This document shows, piece by piece, positions 12,901 to 24,465 of a DNA stretch of 64,000 nt (the first letter of the stretch is position 1; every line of letters starts with the position of its first letter). A program made the translations under genes and the position numbers. The stretch covers positions 6,657,180 through 6,721,179 of the forward strand of contig OX940872.1 in NCBI GenBank assembly GCA_954871525.1, in the 5' to 3' direction. This DNA comes from Parietaria judaica (Eukaryota > Streptophyta > Magnoliopsida > Rosales > Urticaceae). The notes under the pieces are model-generated. The model had not been told where the DNA came from. It saw only the letters and a list, made by a program, of their open reading frames with translations, and searched no databases.

Positions 12901-13155
12901 AATTGATAATTGTATTTTACAGTACTAATTAAAATTCAGGAGATAAAATAACATAAATATTATCTAATTTGATCAACAGATAATTATGTCAATTTAGTTT
13001 TTAATTTCCCATATTTCAAGATAGAAACAGGATATTCCTCAGCAAGCGGCACAAAAGGAAGAGAATCTTTAGCGTATCCAATGGATTAAAACCACGTGTA
13101 AATATAATAAATTAGTGGATTACTAATCACGGATTAATTAACACTAATAATTACT
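9913..13155. other. Spacer upstream of the ARM-repeat gene
   Basis: 9913-10310 is relatively GC-rich and could be a decayed coding or transposon remnant, but no family is recognisable. The remainder is AT-rich. A perfect 12-bp-arm inverted repeat, CGTACCATTATA then two bases then its complement, occurs at 11424-11449. A G-box CACGTG lies at 13093-13098, about 165 bp upstream of the next start codon. Confidence 0.6.
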
Positions 13156-13162
13156 TATATAA
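13156..13162 (+). promoter_or_regulatory. TATA box of the ARM-repeat gene
   Basis: TATATAA lies about 98 bp upstream of the ATG at 13260 and just before a transcribed-looking leader carrying a CT-rich tract at 13226-13252. A G-box CACGTG is about 60 bp further upstream. Position and sequence fit a plant core promoter; the function is inferred. Confidence 0.6.
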
Positions 13163-13225
13163 GACGAAGACGACGAACACACGAGACTGGTTGTTGACAT
13201 TTCCAGAGAACTCCATTGAAGGAAG

Positions 13226-13252
13226 CTCTCTCTCTCTCTCTCTCTCTCTCCA
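13226..13252 (+). repeat. (CT)n tract in 5' leader
   Basis: An almost pure CT dinucleotide run immediately before the ATG of the ARM-repeat gene. Pyrimidine-rich leaders are common near plant transcription starts. It can be read through in frame from an upstream ATG at 13191, which would add 23 low-complexity residues; that start is judged less likely. Confidence 0.75.
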
Positions 13253-13259
13253 GTCTCCA

Positions 13260-14378
13260 ATGGAGGATCGTCTTCCTCCTCGGAAGCTGGAAGCCGCGCG
13301 AGTCCTCAAGGTCCTCGAAGCCCTCAAGCAGGCCTCGCGCGACCTCCGAGCTCAGCCCAGCCCCGACCCGGACGATTCCACCTCGTCCGCCATTAACGCG
13401 CTCCTCGAGCTCCAGACCGAGTCGGACACGATCCTCTCCAGCGACCCCCACCTCTCGCCGCTCTCGCTCCTCCTCGCGCGCCTCAAGTCCCTCGTCCACG
13501 CCTCCCGGGCCCACCGCCACGGCCTCGGCTCCTTCGTGACTCGCCGCGTCTCCGCTCACTCCATCGCCCGGGTCGCCGAGTCGATCGAGGCCCAACTCCA
13601 GGCCTGGATCGACCGCGAGACCGTCGAGGGCTTAGCCAGAGCTCTCGGGGAAGACGACGAACTGAAATCGCGGAAGCGCGAGGACGAGTCGGTCGTTCTC
13701 CTGACTCAGTTCGAGGACCGAGTCTCCGACGGGTTCGATCGCGAGTTGCAAGGCGTGATTCTCCGATCGAAGATCTTCTCGTCGCTCGAATCGATTCTCC
13801 GGAACCCGAGCCGCTCCGTGAGGATCAGGGAGCACTGCGCGTGCTCGGTCGGAGCGCTGATCCGATTCAACAAGGACGTGTTCGTCGGACAGGTCCTGCT
13901 GGGGCCGACGGTCAAAGCCCTGATCGGAATCTCCACCACTTGTTCGATGAAAGTCCTCTGCGGATTAATCCGCTCGATAAAGTCCCCGCTCGTCGACGAG
14001 ATCGAGTCCAACGGCGCCATTTCAAAGATCGTCCTCGCTCTGAGCAGCGAGGACCCGCAGCTGCGCGTCCTCGCGCTGGACTGCGCGCTGGAGATCGGTT
14101 ACTTCGGGCGCAAGGAAGCCATCGACGCGATGCTCAAAGCGGGTTTGGTGGAGACGTTGGTGGAGATGCAGAGGGCCGGGCCGGGCTTGGCTCCACAGCC
14201 GCCATTTGCGAGCGGGGTGGCGAGGTTCGCGGTGAGCTTGGAGGTGGGAGAGGGTCTGAGGCAGAGAGAGAAGCGGGCGTTCAAGCAGCAGATTCTGGCG
14301 AGGGTCAGGGAAGCGTCGGCTTCGGCCGCGGAGGCCGCCACCATTCTCGCCGAGGTATTGTGGGGTTCTTCGCCATGA
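13260..14378 (+). CDS. ARM-repeat protein, intronless (372 aa), function unknown
   Basis: A single open frame. The start at 13260 (MEDRLPPRKLEAARVLKVLE) was chosen over 13191 because the intervening codons translate only a CT repeat. The protein is almost all alpha-helical, with leucine-rich helical repeats of the armadillo/HEAT style: examples are SSLESILRNPSRSVRIREHC, SMKVLCGLIRSIKSPLVDEI, ISKIVLALSSEDPQLRVLAL and IDAMLKAGLVETLVEMQ. There is no U-box, kinase or membrane segment and no signal peptide. This architecture matches the uncharacterised plant ARM-repeat superfamily proteins, which are usually protein-binding scaffolds. The coding region is strongly GC-rich against AT-rich flanks. 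No specific partner or pathway can be inferred. Confidence 0.85.
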   Translation: MEDRLPPRKLEAARVLKVLEALKQASRDLRAQPSPDPDDSTSSAINALLELQTESDTILSSDPHLSPLSLLLARLKSLVHASRAHRHGLGSFVTRRVSAHSIARVAESIEAQLQAWIDRETVEGLARALGEDDELKSRKREDESVVLLTQFEDRVSDGFDRELQGVILRSKIFSSLESILRNPSRSVRIREHCACSVGALIRFNKDVFVGQVLLGPTVKALIGISTTCSMKVLCGLIRSIKSPLVDEIESNGAISKIVLALSSEDPQLRVLALDCALEIGYFGRKEAIDAMLKAGLVETLVEMQRAGPGLAPQPPFASGVARFAVSLEVGEGLRQREKRAFKQQILARVREASASAAEAATILAEVLWGSSP

Positions 14379-14936
14379 AACGAGAGAGTAGGTATATATA
14401 TATATGTGTGTATGATATGTGATGAAGGTGCTTGAGAATTGTAAAGATTGGATATTTATTTAGAGATGTAAATTACATGTCCAAAGTATTACATAATTGT
14501 TATTCTTTTTGGTCCAATGCAACTCAAGAAATAAAGGCCATTTTTCTCACAAAGTGTTCAGTGTTGGTTGGTTTGTTCGTGTGGAGATTCGGGGGGCTCA
14601 CTCACTTTGCTCGAGCTCACCCAAACCCGACAGTGCCCGGGATCGTGACCCTCGAGACCGAGGCTACAGACTAAATTTCGGACTCAATTTTTAATAAGAT
14701 TTATTAAGTATTTCACTGGAATGAAAATAAAAGAGAATTTTGATTTCGGATGACTGGCCTGCCCTTATTAGAATCGAATTAGGGTGTCCGAGCATGAAAA
14801 CCCGGTTTAGCCGGGTGTCGGGCTTGCTCCAAAGCCGGCATGCTGCCCAGCTCTTTGAGGAGGAAGTTGGCAATGGCATTATTGTGGATAGAGTTATTCT
14901 TGAAGAAGCAGAAAATGGGAACTTACTAGCTGAAGG

Positions 14937-15517
14937 TAGGGTTGTAACGAAAACCCGGAATCCGGTTAAAAATCAGTATCCGTATTTGATCTTAAAATCC
15001 GAATCCGAATCCGTATCTGAAAACCGGATTCGGATATCCGGAGCTGGATTAAAAACCGGATTCGGATACAGGTTTTGATTTTATAAAATCAGGATATCCG
15101 TATCCGGTTTTAAACCCGGTTTATTTTAATATTTTAATTTTGAATAATATATTTTAATTCTTTAGGTTTAAGTGACTATTCTTATCGACAATCCATTTCA
15201 TTAATAGTCTTGTACGAGTTTTTTGTACAACGGGAAAATATGTACTAGACTTGTACTGGTTTTTTAGTGGTTAAAACTAACGTTTTATCTTCTTTTTTTT
15301 TTTAATAAATAAAAACGGATCCGGATCCGGATATTCTGATAAAATCCGGATCCGGTTTTAAAACCGGATTCGGATACCAGATCCAGGTTTTCAAAACAGA
15401 TATCCGGATTTTCGGACATATTTTCGGATCCGGATCCGGATATCGATTTTCGGATATCCTGAAATTCGGATCCGGATAGTTCCGAAAAACCGGATATCCG
15501 CTCCGGTTACAGCCCTA
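14937..15517. mobile_element. hAT-type non-autonomous element, copy 2
   Basis: 581 bp with ends TAGGGTTGTAAC and GGTTACAGCCCTA, flanked by a perfect 8-bp duplication GCTGAAGG at 14929-14936 and 15518-15525. It is homologous to 9325-9912 in reverse orientation, with the same subterminal GGATATCC/GGATCCGG-type motif arrays and the same AT-rich core containing TTTAATTCTTTAGGTTTAAG. The clean duplication shows a younger insertion than copy 1. Confidence 0.9.
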
Positions 15518-15525
15518 GCTGAAGG

Positions 15526-16122
15526 GCATATATAGGCACGCATCGCCATTATGCTTCAAATTTCAAAATTAAAGTTAAGAAACAAAGTAGGCTCAATGCA
15601 AACAAAGAGTTAAATGACTAAGAGAATGTGTGGGAAATATTCACTGTAAGAAAATGACGCAGAGATCTTTAGCGGTTAAAATAGATTAAAAAAGTTTGAT
15701 AAAAATTTCTATAAAAAAAATTGAGTTTATTTTTATGCAGCATGGCGGCATGCCTTTTTTCTCTAATTTTCGTCGGCATGTAATATGCCCCGTAAAATGA
15801 AGGGAGCTAAAGGGCGTCGACATCAACCATTATAACTTATTTTAAAGTAATTTCTCTATGTATAGAAGTGAAAGAAGGAAATTACATAGACAATGGGTTG
15901 GATACGTAAGTATGAAAAACATTAAGACAATGTCGCTGTCCCAAAAACACTAGACAATTTGACACTTACGATTGAGTCCAAAACTTCTTTTTATTTCACG
16001 ACAAGGGTAATAAAGCAAAAAGAGGTAAACTATCTTTAATGATCAGTAGCTATACACTTTGCTTATTGCCTCATTTTACTCCAACTACAAAAATATATCT
16101 CCATCAAAATTGAGCAATATAC
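15526..16122. other. Spacer between hAT copy 2 and TOC90
   Basis: The portion next to 16122 is probably the TOC90 3' UTR (minus strand). Nothing else recognisable was found. Confidence 0.6.
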
Positions 16123-18941
16123 CTATCTGCTCTCTCCATCTTCCGCGCTTGATCTTCTTCTCCGCAAAAACGCTTTCAGCAGCGTCAACAATCCGATCAC
16201 CGCTATATGCAAGTGCTCGGAGCTGCTCGTTTTCACGCTGATCTGACCCATTTTCTGGTTGTTTATGCTGGCGTTGACCGCCAGTCTCACGTTCCGTTTC
16301 AGCCGAAACTCGGTCTGTATATTTCCACCCAGCACCGTCTCCTTGTTGAAGGATAGAACGGTCACTGCCAAGCTGATTAGGTCGTTTCTGACCGAAAAGT
16401 CCCTTCCCCGTAATGTAGCTTCGAACGTCCCTCCGTATGCCACCTGTCCCTGACCCCCCATTCTCGCGGCATTGGCCATGAATTTCAGTCTCTTGCCTAC
16501 TGAAACCGTGTCTTCAATCTTAGCACCCAAGTAATACTTTTTCCCAAAGGACGTTAATGAGACGCTGTAATCAGAAACGTTGTGCCAACAGTTCTTCAAC
16601 TGGGAGTCACCGTGAAGTGTGTACATCAGATCTTTTCCAGCGGATTGAACATCGAGGCCAACGGAGCACGTCGCCTTGCCAGGACCCGAATATGATGTGG
16701 CGCACTGGGATTGGATGGTGAAACCCCGCTTGTCTTTGCTGACCTGTGCCGTGACCGATGCGTGTAAATCCTTGCTGATCGAATCAGCTGCTTCGACGCT
16801 TATCCCGTCAAATCCGACGTCATGATCCCATTTTTGATGATCAAGGGTTGGCCTCACAAGCCACTTGTCACTCGTGAGTAAACCACGGTATCGGTAGACA
16901 AGAAATTCCGAGTCAAAACTCTCCGGAATCGCTGTGTCTGGCAGAGAAACATCCTCCGGCGGAGCTTCTTGGTTTTCAAGTTCGTCACTGACATCAGAAG
17001 TCTCGGCCTCTTTTTGTCTACGATACTCTTCCTTCAACTGTTTCTTCAAGTAAAGAGTCTCTCTGTAATCCAGCTCATCTAGGTACTCTTTTTTCTGTGA
17101 TTTTGTCATTTTCTGAAACTGGGATTTAGTCAGGACACGAATTGGAGGCAATTGATCATACTCGTCTTCTTCGTCTTCTCCCGAGAACAAGCTTTCATCG
17201 ATCTTGCTTTCACCTCCGTTCGGTTTTGCCACTATACGATGCTTTAGAAGAGACGAGAGAAGGTGAGGTAGCGACGGTAACCGGGTCCTGTTAGCTGGGC
17301 CGAGCTCGATGCTCTCTTGCAGTTTTAGAAGGGTATTGACGTCACTGAGAACTTTTGTGCAGATGCATAAAAGCAAAAACCGGGACTTCCATACCTGTCC
17401 ATTGGGAAGAACTTTTTCGCCCATTTGATTTTTCCTGCAATGAGGATGATTCTCAACCAAGAGAACGGGATTTTCAAGTCTCGCGTCCGAGACTGCATGG
17501 TGTATATGCTCCTGAAGCAAATCCGTGCAGTAATTTACATATGACTCGTAATTGATGGGATTACCCTCACGTCCCTCGGGCGGTGTCGAGGAAGAATGGG
17601 TCATGACGAGGATGGTATTGAACCAAATCGAATCACCGAAAACTTCGGTGATGAGCTTCATAAGAGAAAAGTCAATGTTTCCCGAGCTGAAAAGATCAAG
17701 GCGGTCGAAGTACAAAACTATATCCGGCGGTGATTTTCTCATATATTTCTTCACGGAAAGCAGAATCTTCTTGTTTCTCTTGATATTACTTGCCGATGGA
17801 GGCAAAAGGCCAGGTGTATCGATGAAGCTGACTCTGATTCTATCGACCATTCCTGCAATTTCTTGAACGTGATCGGTCGCGGGTCGGAATGGATCTGTCA
17901 CGGTTTTGTTTTGATCAAAGATTGAATTTATCGTAGCACTTTTCCCGACCCCAGTTTTCCCTAGAACAAGTATTCTGATGGAGAAATCCAACTCTGGTAG
18001 GCCTGTTTCCTCTTGTTGTGCAACGATAGCCCGGGTTTTACCGTTTCTGAGGTCGATTCTCTTTAGATCGGATTCCTCTGCTCGTATCAGAGTTGCGAGG
18101 TGAATCCGATATAAAACTTTAGCCACCATGATATTGTTTTCGGGAAGGTTCAGACGTCGGAGGAGGCGTAAGAACTTAACCTGAAGATCCTCAATTTTTA
18201 TCAGTGGATCACTCCCTTTACTACTAAGATCCTGATACGATATGTTCGACTCTTCCACTGATTTCTGCTGCGTCGATGATTGAGGATGATTATCCAGATT
18301 ACCATCAACCGAGCATAATGCGTGATCAATGGGGGTTGATGTCATACTGGATGAATGAGTTTCACCTAAGCAATAAGAAATGATTAGCTAGCTAGCTCAT
18401 ATGGCATATCGAGATTTGATGAACCGAATTTAGTCCCTTCCGCTACGAAAAATCATGTGAGCTTATATTACAAACATACAACATGGCAATCGGGATTTAT
18501 CAAAGTTCTCTAAGAGTTCAAACTCTTACAGCCTTTCGTAATAAAGAAGATTAAATGGCCCAGTCTGCAAAATCCAGAGATAACAAGCACTTATGACTAC
18601 ATACAATTTTATTTAATTGGCGTTTTCGGGTTAATTGAACCTTAACCGTCATTTATTGCGTAAACACTTAATTTTCCAATCATATTGGATTCCTCTCCCC
18701 GGGCTTCCACGTAAACTTCCCGTGTCGTTTTCTCTCCTTTTTCGTTGCTATTTTCCTAACGCAAGACTCGCATTGAAATTATTGCCAATCAGAAAGGTTT
18801 ATAGAATGCCATACCTAGTCCATCAAATCCTTCATCAAGAGGCTCTTCATTAAAGAAACTGTCACTGCCCGACAGCGGCCTAGACGAGATCACCGACTTC
18901 GATACGAGCTGGGAAGATAACCAATCCCGAATGCCGTTCAT
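16123..18941 (-). CDS. TOC90: TOC90-like preprotein import receptor GTPase, complete (2 coding exons, 789 aa)
   Basis: A Toc159-family GTPase of the chloroplast outer envelope that recognises transit peptides and works with Toc33/34 and Toc75. Coding exons are 18941-18815 and 18365-16123 (2370 nt); the first exon (MNGIRDWLSSQL) aligns with the short N-terminus of Arabidopsis TOC90, so the start is not the internal ATG at 18345. The G domain has the P-loop GKTGVGKSATINSIF (about 178-192), switch DTPGLLPP, G4-like MTHSS and VENHP. A short acidic stretch (GEDEEDEYDQLPP) and KSQKKEYLDELDYRETLYLK lead into the membrane-anchoring M domain, which runs to the C-terminus. The long acidic A domain of Toc159/132/120 is absent, as expected for Toc90 (793 aa in Arabidopsis). 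A good donor, CAG/GTGAGA, at about 19158 and a pyrimidine-rich acceptor near 19008 suggest a 5' UTR intron. Confidence 0.95.
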
Positions 18942-20100
18942 CTTTCTGCCAAACGCGGACAAGTATTCATCACCAAACTTCGAATCAATGGTTCCAATCC
19001 AAGAAACAGAGCTAAAATTCACCAAGAACATCAGCAGAAGGAACAAGAAATCAACAAATTCGAAACAAGAAATCAAAGCACACAGCATTACTCAAGCCAT
19101 GTTTACACAGGTCAAAAGAAACATAGAATTTTCACTTTTTCATGGAAATGTTCTCACCTGAAAACGATCGAATTCCGACGATTCCAGTCCAAGTTGCAAG
19201 CGATTTCACACTCAAAGCACGCTAAACCGGCACAGACCGCCTCGGAAACCCTAACCGCGAGAAATTCTTCAGGGAATTCGCGATTGAGATATCAAATTGA
19301 TCCGAATTTGAGAGCGAAGCGATTCGTATCTTCCACGAGCTTGATCCTTCGCGTTCTGGAGACGAAATGAAGAGCAAACAAAGACGCTCCAAATCGAAGC
19401 TTTCTTGGAGAGAGAGAGAGAGAACTCGCAGGAGCTGAAGAAGAAAGGAAGAGATAAGACGGAGACAAAAATAAAAATAAAAATCATCGATTGAAAAAGA
19501 TGCTCTTTTGCCCGTAAGTCCTCTTTATTTGTAAAAAGTGTATCCATTTTTTAATTGTTCGCAGTTATACCCAAACTGAAGATTCATAAAAACACCAGAC
19601 CCAATAGATTTTGGGAGTTGATTTAAAAAACATACAGGTCAATAATGTAGAGGGGCAATGGTGCTATATTATTATTAATAATAATTATATATTAAATGTA
19701 TTGGAGATTTTGAGCCGTACATGATGCTATCGAAGCGATGGATAAAACTGGAAGACAATAATATAATCGGACGCAATATAAACGACACGTCGTACGAGGA
19801 TTAAGACAAAATGATGTGAAATCATGTCACAAGACAACAAAATTAACTACGTTGTCAAATTATGCAATTCTCGAGAATTATTTGACTGAGACTCTAACAA
19901 AATTGATTGGAAATTATCTTCAATTATAAAATTATTAAGGGTAAGTGGGTAACTTTTTAATGATATTTATGATATAAGTACCTATTTTTATAATAAACGT
20001 GCAACGTTTGTTTTTTTTTTTTCCCGACAGTAGTACTAGTAGCTAAAAAGCAAAAAATATTTTAAAATCACAATTCTATTCTTGAGGCAGAGTCTTTTAA
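18942..20100. other. TOC90 5' UTR and upstream region
   Basis: 18942-19400 probably holds the 5' UTR with one intron on the minus strand, including a GA-rich tract near 19405-19432. From 19500 to 20100 the DNA is AT-rich with no recognisable feature. Confidence 0.55.
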
Positions 20101-20517
20101 AATCACAAAATGTTTCAATTGAGATCCCATTAATTTTAAAAAAAAACCCATGAAATGCCCAAAAAGCACTTAAGATTTGAGGGAAATACCCATCGTTTAA
20201 ATTAATTCATTTGTGCCCATTTTACATTAATTTTGGACAATTATAACCCTGATCTTAATTTATAATTATTCCTATTATTTATTTTCGTGTAAAATAATTT
20301 CGAAATTAATTTCCCTGAAATTATGTTTGATTTATTCTCATATTTATCCTATTTCAAATTAGTTTGTTACTTTGACCAAAATTAAAATTAAAATTAAATC
20401 CCCGCATTAATTTCTCACCTTCTTCTCCCATTTCTCACTCTGACTCTGGTTTCTTCTTCTCTCCCATTCTCTCTCATTCGATCATACTCCGACGGTCATA
20501 CTCCGCCGGTTCTCTTC

Positions 20518-20590
20518 TCCTCCGTCGCACCGCATCCCCCGTCGCACTGCATCCTCCGTCGCACCGCATCCCCCGTCGCGCCGCCTTGTC
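20518..20590 (+). repeat. GC-rich tandem repeats (about 17-bp unit)
   Basis: About four imperfect copies of a unit close to CCGTCGCACCGCATCCC, continuing into diverged CCGTCGCG copies up to about 20640. This is the only strongly GC-rich patch between 19.3 and 24.3 kb and is followed by a good splice donor (ATATCG/GTATGT) at about 20696, so it may be the leader of the element's plus-strand transcription unit. Confidence 0.7.
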
Positions 20591-21321
20591 CGTCGCGTCT
20601 CATTCTCCGTCGAGTCTCCTTCTCCGCCGCGACTCCTTCTTCGGTTATCACAACAGTTGTTTGCCAAGAGTCCAGTTCGAGAAAAAACATATCGGTATGT
20701 ATATTTGTTCGATTTAAATCATTGCATGTTGATTTAAGGCGTTAATTAGATGTTTGCACAATTTTTTGATGATTTTTTCCCGATTTTTGTAAATAATGAA
20801 ACGGTTACAGATGAACATGCTCGTTGTTCGACTGGCATTTGGAATTAATCTTGATTTCGGTTTACACAAATTTTGTGATGATTTTTGCCGATGTTTGTAA
20901 ATGATTAACTTACAGATGAAAATTATTTCGATGGGATTGGGACTGTGATTTTCATTTCGGTTTATGTTTTTTAATCTCTTTGATTGACAAAATTTTTTGT
21001 GAATACATTTACATAAATTTGTGTAAATACAATTACAGAAATTTGTAAATGTTTTTACACTAACCGGTAGTTATTGGCTTACGTTTGTATTCTATAGTGA
21101 TTGTATTCAGAAATGTTCTCGTTTTAAATTTTCATATTTACACATACAAGGATTGTAATTGTATATACAGTCTCCAATTGGTATATTTATATACCATTCA
21201 ATATATAATGTACAGTTTCTTAACTCTATAGTAATTGTAATTGTCTATACAGTTTCAAATTGGTATACTTATTGCAATTGTATTTACGGTTTGTTGCTCT
21301 CTTTTTCCTATGATTAAGGAA

Positions 21322-21674
21322 ATGAAATCGACTGATCCTTCTATGGCGTCGTCTAGTTCTAACGTGCGCACAAGATCCAAAACTTCAAAAGGTAACGTGT
21401 ATGTTATATCATACATTTTAGCATTGATTTTTTTTTTATATCATGTATTTCAAATTAAACCGGGATGGAATTAGTAGGACATCTTTGTACCTATTTGTTT
21501 GTGGTGCTATTCAACCAAAATTCATTTTAATAGGAATGGAGACAACCCCTGTTGGTTTTGTTGAGAAAACTAAAGCATCTCGCACTAGGAGAAAACATGT
21601 TGCGTTAGATGAGCAGCCAAAACAATACACGAACAAGGAGCACGTGAGTCAGACACATGGTGTTGAAATTAAGG
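21322..21674 (+). pseudogene. Exon-like segments of a plus-strand transposon gene
   Basis: Two short coding-like blocks end at good donors: one beginning at the ATG at 21322 and ending in SNVRTRSKTSK before GT at about 21391, and one from about 21535 (METTPVGFVEKTKASRTRRK) to GVEIK before GT at 21674. They are basic and low in complexity and match no family I can name. With the GC-rich leader upstream they could be the second gene of the Mutator-like element, or captured host sequence. Nothing downstream continues the frame. Confidence 0.3.
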
Positions 21675-21812
21675 TAATTTTTGGTGTCATTTAAGGATTT
21701 TAAATTATATTTCGTAAACATATTTACAATACGATTACGAATTAACGGTAAATATATATACAATATGACCATATAAAGACAAAAAAGTACTGGTTATGTG
21801 TTTTTGCCTTAC

Positions 21813-22560
21813 CAAGATTACTTTCTCTTAGCGATTCGGCATATTTGGGTAGCATCGCATAAGACTCTTCGGCACTTCCTTGCATTAAGTTTAGGCACGA
21901 TTCCTTTGCTTTCAAAGCTACGTAATACGTGACTGAAACTCCGTGATCTTTCTGAACCTTCTTCATTAGTTGTTTCGGTGCGATTCCTTCGAGCTCCTCT
22001 TTGTCACCATATGCAACTTTCAAGCATTCAGATACAATTGCAGCATTGGCCTGAGGATGTTTGTTAGTAGTAACTGTTCTCACGCAAGAATGTATGTTGT
22101 TGTAATATTTAACAACCCATAAGCCCTTATTTTGCAACGAATAAGCTCTCAATACCCACGTACAAGCTTTTTCCGGACATTTGACATATAGTCGAGTCGG
22201 ATCTGATTTGGAAACACAGAAAGGCTGGTTTCTCCTGATTGCTATGATGCTTAATATGTAGTTCAAGTGTTTTCTCGACTTGAAAAAATCACCCTTTACG
22301 ACGTCGAAATAGTAATGGAAAATTGTCTACTCCTTTGTTGTCAATAAATCTTGTCGAAGAAATTTCATTAACGTTCTCATTTGTGAACGGATTTGATTCC
22401 GTCATACAAAGTTGATCTGTATACCAATTGTAATAGAATTACAAATATGCAACTAAAGTTATATTTGTGAGTCTGCGTAAGGTTTTTGCGTATACCTTTG
22501 TTGATCATATTTTTAGCTTTCGGAATTCCCGACGTCTCTCCATCCGTATACACCATAAGC
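21813..22560 (-). pseudogene. Truncated MuDR-type transposase (N-terminal DNA-binding region)
   Basis: The minus-strand frame 22340-21813 reads FFKSRKHLNYILSI, then KCPEKACTWVLRAY with its paired cysteines, then YNNIHSCVRT (the zinc-coordinating C...C...H..C pattern) and a QLMKKVQKDHGVSVTYYVA block. This is the conserved N-terminal domain of plant MuDR/MULE transposases (PF03108 type). An upstream piece near 22560-22500 (LMVYTDGETSGIPKAKN) probably belongs to the same protein, but a frame break near 22300 separates it. The catalytic DDE domain and SWIM zinc finger that should follow are missing after a donor-like GTAAG at 21812. This is a dead fragment. Confidence 0.8.
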
Positions 22561-22821
22561 CTGCATAAATTACCATTTGGTGTGTCGGTCCTATAACGTA
22601 ATGGTAAATAAAACTACACCTATTTATTTTACATAAATGTTGGAAAAGTAAAAGCATAGTGTGGAAAACCAATATCCGTAAATAAATTTACACTAACTGA
22701 TGCAGTTTCATACATAATTTCGTATTACGGTTTACAGATAAACTAATTAACAAAATTTAACAAATTTCAATAACCAGTTTACATACATGATGCAACATGA
22801 AAATCAACTTGATTCCAAAAA

Positions 22822-22897
22822 TTCACCTAATAAGCCCATTGTAAATTCGTAAAAATATTTTCACCTAATAAGCCCATTGTAAATTCGTAAAAATATT
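22822..22897. repeat. 38-bp tandem duplication
   Basis: Two identical 38-bp units starting TTCACCTAATAAGCCCATTG sit directly in tandem at 22822-22859 and 22860-22897, with the first bases of a third. Their identity indicates a recent slippage-type event. Confidence 0.9.
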
Positions 22898-23650
22898 TTC
22901 AAATCGTGCATAGTCCAAGGTTAATTTACAAACCATAACCAATATTTGTAAGGGTAAACAGGCAAGACCGAGAATCATTTTTCCAAAACAAAACATATTT
23001 TCGTAAACAAATTAACGGGATAATCAATTCGTAAGTTTCTTCATTATAGACATTCAATGAACAAACTATTAACAAAATATTTCGACAGAGTTTTACACCC
23101 TCATATGATGATGGAAATATACGTTCATGTAAATAAATGAAGAATATGCGTAAATATACTCACCAATGTCAAGATCGAATGTTGTCAAATGATGAAAATA
23201 GCTTCAGAGGATGCGTTCTATACTTATGGATTGCATAACTCAAAGAGCAAAAATGGCACTGCATTTTAAAAGCTCGATATTCCAAATCATTTGAATTTTT
23301 TTTGTAAATGAAAATGGCGGAAAAAAAACCAAAAATTCAAATTAATTGTTAACTAATTAATAGGGAAAAAATATTCATATTTAATGGTCAACGTGAGTTG
23401 TATAATATTATCCAAGATATTACTAATTAATAGGGGAGATTAGTTTCTATTTGCTACATTTAAGGAATTATACTTAAAATTTAATTTAAAAAAAAAAACG
23501 AATTACCATCATTAATCGTGATATTCTGGCATAAATTAGAAGGGCAATTTAGTCCACTTTTTAATTTTAAGTTAGTTATGTTTACCATATTTAGAAACAG
23601 ACATTTTTTTGAAACCTTGACCTATAAATGGGCATTTGCCTCATTAACCC

Positions 23651-24465
23651 TTAATTTTATGTCAATAAATTATTATATTCGAATTTAATATGTAAAACCC
23701 GAATCGAGATCACTGTGCGTAGACTTGATTTTTTTTTTATATAATAATTACAAACTTATTTTATAAAAAAATTGAGTAGTTTTTTTTTGTTATTTAAAAT
23801 AAGACATGAGTATATTTAACAGCATAAAAATAAAATTTAAGTATATACAAATCAAAATAAAATAATATCTATATACATATGCTACTGAAAAGTAAAATAA
23901 ATTTATATTACTTATATTAAATAGTACATTTACCGTCATTATCCTTTAGCTCGAAAACGCTTAATTATGAGTCGCAACAAACATCAAACTCAAAGCTTAC
24001 CATGTAAACTCAAAATTTGTGCCTCACAAAGATACTTCATCCAAGTTTTTATATTATTTTGAATAATAAAAAAAAAAAAAAAAAACAAGATTTTTGGCAT
24101 CACTTTTCGTTGCAAAGTGATTAGTATAACAAGAAAAAAAGAAACAATAATTAATCCCAAATAAACAAGGATTAAATACTTTAATTGGGAAATGAGGAAG
24201 AAGAAAAAAAAAAAACATCTCAAGAAACTCAATTCCCCCAAAAATCATTACCTTGTAATCATTTTAACTTCTTCCATGCAAGATTTGCCTCAAAAACTTA
24301 GCACTTCATGCTCAAACTCGGAAAACGAGTCGTTCAGTCGTCGCACGTGTCCTCTTTGGACCGCGGGACACGTGTCCTTTTCGCCAATAAATACCGCGAG
24401 TTCCTTCGGCATCTCGGTGCCCGACGAATATTCCGATCAGCGCGTCTTATTCCGACGTAAAACCG
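23651..24465. other. AT-rich spacer upstream of the UBP22 3' end
   Basis: AT-rich with long A and T tracts (23750-24090 and 24200-24225). Bases nearest 24465 are likely the UBP22 3' UTR. No gene found. Confidence 0.6.

Larger units (their letters stand above)
20100..23650. mobile_element. Decayed Mutator-like element (approximate limits)
   Basis: Defined by a truncated MuDR-type transposase on the minus strand (21813-22560) and, on the plus strand, a GC-rich leader plus exon-like segments pointing towards it. Much of the remaining sequence is rich in degenerate 'ttacataaatttg/gtaaat' phrases. Both edges carry similar 'aaatgcccaaa/aaatgggcatttgcc' phrases near 20152 and 23628 in opposite orientation, but no convincing terminal repeat or 9-bp duplication was located, so the borders are estimates. 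Confidence 0.5.

Noticed and set aside
13841..14422. 193-codon plus-strand ORF over the ARM-repeat gene
   Set aside because: Alternative frame of the same GC-rich CDS; no helical repeat pattern.
18945..19088. N-terminal extension of TOC90 with a hydrophobic leader
   Set aside because: The upstream in-frame ATG at 19088 would add a membrane-like segment absent from the family; MNGIRDWL at 18941 aligns with the known TOC90 start and the extra part looks like an intron/UTR.
20482..20690. Minus-strand Arg/Gly-rich ORFs
   Set aside because: Translations of the GC-rich tandem repeat; no conserved protein.
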